21,321 bases of DNA, from positions 1 through 21,321 of IMG/VR virus record IMGVR_UViG_3300019924_000022. One strand, written 5' to 3'. Positions within the stretch are counted from its first letter, which is position 1. Each line of letters opens with the position of its first letter. Source of the stretch: a virus. The position numbers were made by a program, and so were the translations under genes. The notes beneath the pieces were generated by a model. That model saw nothing but the letters and a program-made list of their open reading frames with translations, was not told the origin of the DNA and searched no databases. Shown here piece after piece: positions 13,956 to 19,211 of the stretch.

Positions 13956-13961
13956 CTTACC
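13956..13961 (+). promoter_or_regulatory. TATA-like box for the connector gene
   Basis: CTTACC lies 24-29 nt before the ATG at 13985 (context GATGTATG). It closely resembles the element upstream of the portal gene. Confidence 0.45.
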
Positions 13962-13984
13962 ACTGTGCCGTCTTATCCTGATGT

Positions 13985-14740
13985 ATGAGTGCCAGCGGCC
14001 CCATCCCACTACCCAACGATCCATACGTCCCGATAGACAACCTCAAGCGCCGCATTGACTACGACGCCGCCGAGATTATCGGCGAGCAAGAACACAACCC
14101 CGAGAAGCGATTCGATGAGCTGCTCGGCGGGTCGGACTTTGTTGACAATCCTGAATACGGCACGGACTTTGCCGGACTCGAAGCCGAAGCGCGGGGTATT
14201 ATCAACACGCGAACGGGCGACCAGACCTACCATCTCCAAGAGGATCGCACCGACGTACGCCGGACGCGGAGCACGGCCACGCTCGAGCTTCCCTATCCCG
14301 TCAACAGTGTTGACACGGTGGAGCGGCTGGTCTTGCGCGGCACTGACGAGACGTTCGAGGAAATTGAGCCACGGCGATACACCAGCGACCGCTATCACCT
14401 GATTCTGCGCTCGCAGTTCGGGCGACTGACGAACACCCGAAACAGCATCCGGGCGAACCCACTCACCAGCAAGGCCGACCGGCGGACGTGGCGCGACGTG
14501 AGCGAAGAACTCCGCATCACCTACTCCCGTGGGTACGAGACGATCCCGGCGGAGGTGCGCAACGTGACGATTCGGCTGGTCAATCAGATGTGTCGGAATC
14601 TGGCGATGGAGCAGGGCATCGCCGCGGCGTCACCGGAGCAAATGCGGCCACTGATCGACGCCAGCGCCGTCGTGACCGAGGAGATAGAGAAAGACATCGG
14701 CAACCTCACGCAATCAACGAACCCCGTCTATACGGTGTAA
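13985..14740 (+). CDS. Head-tail connector (gp6-like adaptor)
   Basis: A 251-aa protein with the look of an HK97 gp6-type adaptor: an N-terminal helical segment (GLEAEARGIINTRTGDQTYH), a beta insert (LELPYPVNSVDTVERLVLRG, EEIEPRRYTSDRYHLIL) and a C-terminal helical half (IPAEVRNVTIRLVNQMCRNL, then PEQMRPLIDASAVVTEEIEK). These adaptors form a ring under the portal. Synteny (two genes after the capsid protein, followed by a gp10-like gene and a tail terminator) supports this. The sequence is longer than bacterial gp6 proteins because of the beta insert. Confidence 0.78.
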   Translation: MSASGPIPLPNDPYVPIDNLKRRIDYDAAEIIGEQEHNPEKRFDELLGGSDFVDNPEYGTDFAGLEAEARGIINTRTGDQTYHLQEDRTDVRRTRSTATLELPYPVNSVDTVERLVLRGTDETFEEIEPRRYTSDRYHLILRSQFGRLTNTRNSIRANPLTSKADRRTWRDVSEELRITYSRGYETIPAEVRNVTIRLVNQMCRNLAMEQGIAAASPEQMRPLIDASAVVTEEIEKDIGNLTQSTNPVYTV

Positions 14741-14742
14741 CA

Positions 14743-15150
14743 ATGGTTACGGTACGCTTGGACCTCTCGGAGTTGTCCGACGAACTCGAAGGCGCAACGC
14801 AGGAGGTACTTCGCGACGTAGCCAGCGAGTTGGTGAATCGGCTGAAAGACGAGGCTCCGGTGGGGGCGACCGGCGACCTCCAGCGACTCACGCAAATCTA
14901 TCAGGAGCAACCGGGCCGGGTTATCATCACCATGCCCGAGCACGCGCGATTCGTGCAAGAGGCAACAGACCCACCCGCCGCCGGTCGGTCAATTCCGTTC
15001 GGACCCATTGAGTTGTGGACGCGGCGGAAACTCGGCGGCGACGAGGATACGGCATGGGCAGTCTGGCAGAAACTCATGACCGAAGGCACCGACGCCGACC
15101 CGTTCGTGACGCGGGCGCTGGAGCAGACCAAACGACAGTTTCAGGGATAG
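14743..15150 (+). CDS. HK97 gp10-like neck/tail completion protein
   Basis: A 135-aa protein starting 2 nt after the connector's stop. It has an N-terminal helix (LSELSDELEGATQEVLRDVA), the motif VNRLKDEAPVGATGDLQR, then YQEQPGRVIITMPEHARFVQ, and a C-terminal helix ending ALEQTKRQF. The pattern of a helix, then A-P-V-x-T-G-x-L, then a loop with A-x-F-V-Q-x-A-T-x-P-P is characteristic of HK97 gp10-like tail components. It would bridge the connector ring and the tail terminator. Translation may be coupled to the connector. Confidence 0.82.
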   Translation: MVTVRLDLSELSDELEGATQEVLRDVASELVNRLKDEAPVGATGDLQRLTQIYQEQPGRVIITMPEHARFVQEATDPPAAGRSIPFGPIELWTRRKLGGDEDTAWAVWQKLMTEGTDADPFVTRALEQTKRQFQG

Positions 15151-15151
15151 T

Positions 15152-15158
15152 CCTATCC
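15152..15158 (+). promoter_or_regulatory. Weak TATA-like element upstream of the tail terminator
   Basis: CCTATCC lies 23-29 nt before the ATG at 15181 (context CTCGGTATG). It is less A/T-rich than the other boxes; the start context and spacing are the main support. Confidence 0.3.
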
Positions 15159-15180
15159 GACACGGCAGGCAATACTCGGT

Positions 15181-15627
15181 ATGGTCAACCGCGACAATTC
15201 CGCCGTTCTCGAACACCGCCTCGCCATTCTCGAAGCAATCCGCGCCGCCACAGTTGACGCCGACGGCCAGTTCAACAGTCTGTTTTTCGGACCGCACGAC
15301 TGGTCGGGTGTTCGCTATCCAGCGGTGCAAGTCGACCCACAAGAGGCGTCGTATCAGGGCGGTCACGAATACCAGCACACCATTGAGACGGCGCTGGTGT
15401 ACCGCTGGCAAGATTCGACGGACTATCTTGAGGATGTGTTGCCGCCGACGTTCGACTATCTCTCGGCAGTCATGACGGAGTTAGAAGGGACGCCAGCGGT
15501 GATGAACTATCTCCCGTCGCAGGTGTCGGACTTTGCGGGCGAGGTGGAGGGGCAACGACTCACCGCGCTGGTGGTCCGGTGGCAGGTCACCACGCTGTCG
15601 GATCTGGCTGTGTCGTCGGACCAGTAG
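15181..15627 (+). CDS. Tail terminator protein
   Basis: A 148-aa alpha/beta protein with an N-terminal helix (SAVLEHRLAILEAIRAATV), strands including YPAVQVDPQEASYQGG and HTIETALVYRW, the helix DVLPPTFDYLSAVMTEL and a C-terminal strand (LTALVVRWQVTTL). This strand-helix layout and size suit the tail-terminator (lambda gpU-like) group, which caps the tail tube and joins it to the head. It sits after the gp10-like gene, as expected. The name relies on order and predicted fold, not on a conserved motif. Confidence 0.68.
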   Translation: MVNRDNSAVLEHRLAILEAIRAATVDADGQFNSLFFGPHDWSGVRYPAVQVDPQEASYQGGHEYQHTIETALVYRWQDSTDYLEDVLPPTFDYLSAVMTELEGTPAVMNYLPSQVSDFAGEVEGQRLTALVVRWQVTTLSDLAVSSDQ

Positions 15628-15634
15628 AGATAAG
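15627..15634 (+). promoter_or_regulatory. TATA-like box upstream of GTG 15659
   Basis: AGATAAGT lies 25-32 nt before the GTG at 15659. It supports a leaderless GTG start and overlaps the end of the tail-terminator gene by one base. Confidence 0.4.
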
Positions 15635-15658
15635 TGCAATCGCCCGGCAATTGCAGAC

Positions 15659-15928
15659 GTGACCGATGAGATTCCACAGCAGACGAGTATCAACATCTAC
15701 GAGTACGACGTAGCGGCGGAGTTTCGAGATCGCAAACCCGACCGGATGAGCAACGCCGAGTATCTGGCCTTTCTGATGGACAGCGCCGCGAGCGTGCCGG
15801 AAGAATCCGAGGCGATTGCCAAGGCTGTCGTTGAGGCACTGCGCGGTGAACTCTCGCCGGACAGAGATGCAATCAGAGACGCCGCCCGCAGTGGCACGAA
15901 ACAGGCGATTCGGGAAGTTGAGGAGTGA
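15659..15928 (+). CDS. Small acidic helical protein of the tail region (89 aa)
   Basis: With the GTG at 15659 the protein is 89 aa: a beta-like N-terminus (QQTSINIYEYDVAAEF), the segment RKPDRMSNAEYLAFLMDSAA, and two acidic helices (SEAIAKAVVEALRGELS and DAIRDAARSGTKQAIREVEE). It has no cysteines and no membrane span. No family is recognised. An in-frame ATG at 15746 is possible but would remove the conserved-looking first third. Position after the tail terminator suggests a tail-assembly or accessory role. Confidence 0.6.
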   Translation: MTDEIPQQTSINIYEYDVAAEFRDRKPDRMSNAEYLAFLMDSAASVPEESEAIAKAVVEALRGELSPDRDAIRDAARSGTKQAIREVEE

Positions 15929-15959
15929 CGACGCGGGGCAATTGGTGTGCAATCGGTAC

Positions 15960-15967
15960 TATTAAGT
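15960..15967 (+). promoter_or_regulatory. TATA-like box upstream of gene 15991
   Basis: TATTAAGT lies 24-31 nt before the ATG at 15991, in a locally A/T-rich intergenic stretch. It is the most TATA-like element in the window. Confidence 0.5.
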
Positions 15968-15990
15968 ACCTATGGGTACATTGTTGTAAT

Positions 15991-16188
15991 ATGGCACAGC
16001 AGAACAACGCAGTTCCGCGGGAACAGACTCAAACCAAGACTGTTCGTGACGAATACGGTGGTAAACATCGCTTGCACATCAATACCGAGACGGGCGGCAC
16101 GCACCTCAAGCACAGCGAAGAATCAGACAGCGTTTGCCCGTACTGCAATCCCGACCGAGATTACGGCATGGGCGTTGACCTCTCATAA
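15991..16188 (+). CDS. Small zinc-knuckle protein (65 aa)
   Basis: A 65-aa protein with one Cys-X2-Cys knuckle (VCPYCN) near the C-terminus and several His residues before it (KHRLHINTETGGTHLKHS), which could complete a zinc site with CPYC. The N-terminus is Gln/Thr-rich. The start is fixed by a TATA-like box 28 nt upstream and by the run-in of stop-free but coding-unlike sequence before it. Function is unknown; its own promoter suggests independent regulation from the tail genes. Confidence 0.65.
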   Translation: MAQQNNAVPREQTQTKTVRDEYGGKHRLHINTETGGTHLKHSEESDSVCPYCNPDRDYGMGVDLS

Positions 16189-16238
16189 CCCCGACTCTCG
16201 TAGTATCCGGTATCACTGCCGGGCGGGGCCTGCGGACC

Positions 16239-16493
16239 ATGACAGACGACCAATCCGACGACGATACGGCAGAACAGCACTACAACAAGAACGTAAACGA
16301 ATCACACGACAAGATCCGTCTCGAAGCGGACATTACCCGTGGCACGGGCACCCGCGACCAAGAAAAGCACAAGCTCAAGGCCCGCGGCGAGACGCCCGAG
16401 CAGGCGGCCGAGCAGTTGAGCGAGTCCCTGCGGGAGTTGGAAGAACGGGACGTGTTCGAGCGAGCGCGGCAACTGGGTGATGGTGATGAGTGA
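16239..16493 (+). CDS. Haloarchaeal small acidic protein with TRGTGTRDQ motif (84 aa)
   Basis: An 84-aa protein with the core IRLEADITRGTGTRDQEKHK followed by KARGETPEQAAEQLSESLRE. I recall small haloarchaeal and haloviral proteins with the same TRGTGTRDQ strand and GETPEEA helix, a domain of unknown function (possibly DUF7389), so it is a real family without known activity. The N-terminus is an acidic tail. A weak element (TATCAC, 16211-16216) lies about 28 nt before the ATG. The stop overlaps the next gene. Confidence 0.7.
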   Translation: MTDDQSDDDTAEQHYNKNVNESHDKIRLEADITRGTGTRDQEKHKLKARGETPEQAAEQLSESLRELEERDVFERARQLGDGDE

Positions 16494-16704
16494 CGACGAC
16501 GACCTCCGATTCACGGCCCAAGAGTTCGGTACACTATTGGAGTGGTTGATGGCAAGCGACCCGTTCCCGCTTGAGCAGTCACGGCGGCAGCGCATGGTAG
16601 ATATGCTCAACGACGAAGCGCGAGCGCGGAGCTACGACGACTGGATACAAGCATATCACGACAACCGGATGGAAGACGACCCGCGCGACGGTCATCAGTT
16701 GTAA
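16486..16704 (+). CDS. Small helical acidic protein (72 aa)
   Basis: A 72-aa all-helical protein: an acidic start (SDDDDLRFTAQEF), an amphipathic helix (LLEWLMASDPFPLEQSRRQR) and the segment VDMLNDEARARSYDDWIQAY. It overlaps the upstream gene by 8 nt, with GGTGAT at 16476-16481 as a possible ribosome-binding site. Starts at 16480 or GTG 16477 would add two or three residues. No family recognised; it is probably co-translated with the TRGTGTRDQ protein. Confidence 0.65.
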   Translation: MSDDDDLRFTAQEFGTLLEWLMASDPFPLEQSRRQRMVDMLNDEARARSYDDWIQAYHDNRMEDDPRDGHQL

Positions 16705-16723
16705 CGACGACTAACCCCGCCTT

Positions 16724-16730
16724 CTTTTAC
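16724..16730 (+). promoter_or_regulatory. TATA-like box for the tail tube gene
   Basis: CTTTTAC lies 24-30 nt before the ATG at 16754 (context GGCGTATG). It is one of the clearest promoter-start pairs, as expected for an abundant virion protein. Confidence 0.5.
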
Positions 16731-16753
16731 TGTCGGCCACCCTACGACGGCGT

Positions 16754-17203
16754 ATGAGCGCACCCGGCAACGCATACCGAGGACAAGAGGCAACGGCAAT
16801 CGCCGTCAATGAAAGTGGCGTGACGGTTGGCCTGCTCCAAGGGCTGTCCGTCAGCGTCACACCAGAATACGCAACACTGACTGGCGCGGGGACGACGGAC
16901 GTGATTGACGTAGCGGAGAATCTCAAAGAGCCAGAACTGACTGCCGAGTATGGCACCTTCGACGAATCGACGTGGCAGACGTTCATCCAGTTCGACGACC
17001 TTGAATCGAGGACCGACGACAGCGCCGACCCGGTAGAACTGGATATGGAGGTTCTCATCCCCGCCGCGGCAGACAGCGCCAACGACATCAATTTCACAAT
17101 CGTCGACTGTCGGCCCGAAACCGAGTTGAACGCCGATCCTGATTCACAGGCAACGCTCAACATGACCTTTACTGGCCGCTACATCAAGGAGCCGGGGACG
17201 TGA
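16754..17203 (+). CDS. Major tail (tube) protein
   Basis: A 149-aa beta-rich protein: GQEATAIAVNESGVTVGLLQ, LSVSVTPEYATLTGAG, AENLKEPELTAEYGTFDEST, VELDMEVLIPAA and a C-terminal strand LNMTFTGRYIKEPGT. Short beta proteins of about 150 aa that begin by describing a function-like barrel and end with a T-F-x-G-R-Y strand fit the tail-tube fold. Position directly before a probable frameshifted chaperone pair and a tape measure gene strongly supports this. No tail sheath gene is found upstream. Its own promoter fits high expression. Confidence 0.8.
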   Translation: MSAPGNAYRGQEATAIAVNESGVTVGLLQGLSVSVTPEYATLTGAGTTDVIDVAENLKEPELTAEYGTFDESTWQTFIQFDDLESRTDDSADPVELDMEVLIPAAADSANDINFTIVDCRPETELNADPDSQATLNMTFTGRYIKEPGT

Positions 17204-17205
17204 AT

Positions 17206-17847
17206 ATGAGTGAGACACAGCACGGCGGGCCGGACCTCGGACCGCACACCCGCCACGACCTGATGCGGATGGGCGCGCGAGAAGCGCGGGAGGAACTCAC
17301 TGACGAGCAATTCGAGGAGTGGGCGCGGATCACCGACCACGCCGACGACCTCCAACAAATCCAAGACGAGTTCGGCGAAGCCCAAGAGACAGTCATCGAC
17401 GCGGCGGTCTCTCATCACGAGGATGAATACGCCGAAACGGGGACGTGGCACGGCAACGAGATCACGTATCGTCTGGACCCCGAGGAACTCTCGCAGATGG
17501 ACAGCGAGGTACTCGCCTTGATGGACGACCCCGAGACGAACGCGGGCGCTGTCGAGAATCCCGACCAGATCAAAGATGTGTACGCCCAAGCGTTCGCTAC
17601 GCTGTGGACGCAATTCGAGGACACCGACCTCACCGCCGAAGACCCCGCCGACGTTCGGTACTGGATTCGCCATGAAGTCGTCGAGACGTGGGGCCTGCGT
17701 GACTGTGGGTTGATCCTTGGCGAGCAAATCGTCCAAGCGCTGGAGCGCGAGCAAGAGCTACAGGAGGCAGTGGATAAGTTTCGCGGCACGGTGGGGGCCG
17801 ACAATGGTAGCCCTCCTGCGCATAACCGGACATGGGAGCGTCGGTGA
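17206..17847 (+). CDS. Tail assembly chaperone, upstream (G-like) frame
   Basis: A 213-aa acidic helical protein that starts 2 nt after the tail-tube stop (a GTG at 17200 is an alternative). Segments include LMRMGAREAREELTDEQFEE, WARITDHADDLQQIQDEFGE and the C-terminal helix VETWGLRDCGLILGEQIVQA. Like lambda gpG it lies between tail tube and tape measure, and its end overlaps a short ORF in another frame. At 17791-17799 the codons GTG GGG GCC contain five G in a row; a +1 slip there would give a 242-aa fusion with the downstream frame. Chaperones of this kind hold the tape measure while the tube assembles. Confidence 0.78.
   Translation: MSETQHGGPDLGPHTRHDLMRMGAREAREELTDEQFEEWARITDHADDLQQIQDEFGEAQETVIDAAVSHHEDEYAETGTWHGNEITYRLDPEELSQMDSEVLALMDDPETNAGAVENPDQIKDVYAQAFATLWTQFEDTDLTAEDPADVRYWIRHEVVETWGLRDCGLILGEQIVQALEREQELQEAVDKFRGTVGADNGSPPAHNRTWERR
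17793..17797 (+). other. Candidate programmed frameshift site (GGGGG)
   Basis: A five-G run in GTG-GGG-GCC lets the glycine tRNA re-pair with GGG one base downstream, after which reading continues CCG ACA ATG into the second chaperone frame. The net shift is +1 (or -2). Phage Mu uses a G-run for a -2 shift in the same gene pair, so a frameshift here has precedent. Confidence 0.45.
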
Positions 17848-17935
17848 GTTATTCGCTGAGACGGACGCCTTCAATCGCCGCTTGCTCGTCCAGTGCCTGC
17901 AACAAGACCAAGAGCGCTACAACAATATGATCTGA
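17804..17935 (+). CDS. Tail assembly chaperone, downstream (T-like) extension
   Basis: A short frame that overlaps the end of the upstream chaperone by 44 nt and ends 1 nt before the tape measure gene. From the ATG at 17804 it would encode 43 aa (MVALLRITGHGSVGELFAET then DAFNRRLLVQCLQQDQERYN and NMI). The frame is open upstream at least to 17717. The compact helical sequence and its position argue that it is expressed as a C-terminal extension of the upstream frame by frameshifting. Independent initiation at 17804 cannot be ruled out, but no ribosome-binding site or promoter precedes it. Confidence 0.7.
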   Translation: MVALLRITGHGSVGELFAETDAFNRRLLVQCLQQDQERYNNMI

Positions 17936-17936
17936 T

Positions 17937-18671
17937 ATGAGCGGCGACAACAATCTCGGCGAACTGACTGTTTCGGTCAACGAAGATGGGTTAGAAGAGA
18001 CGGCCGAACAGACTGCCGAAGCCCAAGCCGACGAGGGCGGCGGTGGCTTACTCGGCGGCGGTGGCGCGGCCGGTGGCTTACCTGCCGGACTCGGGCGGGC
18101 GCTCGCACCGCTGGCCTTTCTCTCGATACTGGCGAGTCTCAAGCCAATACAGGCAGCGCTGAGCACGATTCTCGGCCTTGCCGAAACACTGCTCGCGCCG
18201 TTCCTGCTGATCGGCTTGCGCCTGCTCTCGCCCGTGTTGCAGTTGCTTGTGGATGTATTACCGGCGCTGTTGTCGTTCCTTGACGACCCCGTGGGCTCGT
18301 TGATCGGGTTGGCGCAGTTTATCGTCGATACGCTGGTGAAGCTTCCGGGGATGATCTGGAACTTTATGCAACGGCTACCGGGACAAATCTGGGACTTTAT
18401 GAAGGATTTGCCGGGGATGATCGGGGACGCAGTATCGAAATTCTTTGGAGAGGACGCGGGCGAGAGTGCCGAAACAGTCGCTGCCAACCCGCCGATATTC
18501 AACCCAGTGCCGACGTTTAACCCAGCGGGAGTGCTTGGCCAAGCAACCAACACAGCAACGGCCGCAACGGCGTCAATCGAAGCGCCAGAGACGAACATCA
18601 ACTTTACCGGCGGCCTGTCGGCGCTCGTCGAGCGAGTTAACCGCGACGACAATTTCTCGTCCCTGCCCTAA
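17937..18671 (+). CDS. Short tail tape measure protein
   Basis: A 244-aa protein. Residues 1-35 are polar and acidic, about 36-55 are Gly-rich (GGGGLLGGGGAAGG), and about 55-130 are strongly hydrophobic helices (LAFLSILASLKPIQAALSTI, LLSPVLQLLVDVLPALLSFL). Residues 135-167 hold three 11-residue repeats. The end is Pro/Asn/Ala-rich with a final ALVERVNRDDNFSSLP. Hydrophobic spans plus 11-residue aromatic repeats directly after the chaperone pair identify a tape measure, but it is far shorter than the usual 600-2000 aa. At about 0.15 nm per residue it would specify a tail near 37 nm. Confidence 0.75.
   Translation: MSGDNNLGELTVSVNEDGLEETAEQTAEAQADEGGGGLLGGGGAAGGLPAGLGRALAPLAFLSILASLKPIQAALSTILGLAETLLAPFLLIGLRLLSPVLQLLVDVLPALLSFLDDPVGSLIGLAQFIVDTLVKLPGMIWNFMQRLPGQIWDFMKDLPGMIGDAVSKFFGEDAGESAETVAANPPIFNPVPTFNPAGVLGQATNTATAATASIEAPETNINFTGGLSALVERVNRDDNFSSLP
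18339..18437 (+). repeat. Three 33-bp repeats in the tape measure gene
   Basis: Three consecutive 33-nt units encode KLPGMIWNFMQ, RLPGQIWDFMK and DLPGMIGDAVS. The L-P-G core and aromatic positions recur every 11 residues, a periodicity known for tape measure proteins. Confidence 0.65.
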
Positions 18672-18679
18672 CGGCGGGA

Positions 18680-18686
18680 CTTTTTG
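18680..18686 (+). promoter_or_regulatory. TATA-like box for the baseplate gene
   Basis: CTTTTTG lies 25-31 nt before the ATG at 18711 (context TGTGTATG) and 9 nt after the tape measure stop. It may also act as a T-rich terminator. Confidence 0.45.
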
Positions 18687-18710
18687 CACCGCGGCGCTGT
18701 ACTCCTGTGT

Positions 18711-19211
18711 ATGAGCACCGACAACCTTGAGGAACTTATCCTCGTCAAATTCCCCGACGCCCAAGACGCGCCGGATGGTCCGCGCCGGGAATACACGATG
18801 TATCCCGTCCAAGAGGTGGACGAATCCCAAGAGAAGCCCGGCATCAGCATCTCGCCGCCGGGTGCCGCGGCACGAAATAACGTCATCGTTGGCGTGCAAG
18901 GCCAGAACGCAGATATTCCGCTGGAGTTTGCGATTTGGGAAGACCCTGACGGCACCGACCGCGCCAACGGCACGCACGACAGTACGGTCGTCACTGTGGC
19001 CGAGCAGATCAACTACCTCCGTGACGTGATGCACGACCCGAGTACGACAGTGCCCTTCGAGTTGACCCACTCACCCGCAGGACAACTCTCCGAACGAGTG
19101 TATGATCAGGACAGCGTGTACTTCGAGACACTCGATATGACGACACTCTCGGCGTCTGAACGGAAGTGGAAAACGGCGACAATCCGTCTCCAGCGCGGGG
19201 TGTCGGGATGA
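18711..19211 (+). CDS. Baseplate/distal tail-like protein (166 aa)
   Basis: A 166-aa protein between the tape measure and the hub-fibre gene. It has beta strands around RREYTMYPVQEVDESQ, NVIVGVQGQNADIPLEFAIW, and the helix TVAEQINYLRDVMHDPSTTV. The C-terminus (LDMTTLSASERKWKTATIRL) ends with strands. The pattern of a jelly-roll-like body ending in a strand that rates as an interaction surface would suit a distal tail or baseplate component. Position is the main evidence; no motif is diagnostic. The start at 18711 is chosen from the leaderless context over an upstream in-frame GTG or ATG in the intergenic stretch. It overlaps the next ATG by 4 nt. Confidence 0.65.
   Translation: MSTDNLEELILVKFPDAQDAPDGPRREYTMYPVQEVDESQEKPGISISPPGAAARNNVIVGVQGQNADIPLEFAIWEDPDGTDRANGTHDSTVVTVAEQINYLRDVMHDPSTTVPFELTHSPAGQLSERVYDQDSVYFETLDMTTLSASERKWKTATIRLQRGVSG

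Noticed and set aside
17849-18652. A 267-aa open frame on the minus strand opposite the tape measure
   Set aside because: Its Ser/Pro-rich composition follows from the Leu/Gly-rich plus strand; the plus strand has 11-residue repeats and the right synteny.
18711-19211. A tail sheath or contractile baseplate set
   Set aside because: No sheath-sized gene lies between the tail terminator and the tail tube, and the tail-tip genes do not show wedge-like motifs, so a contractile tail is not supported.
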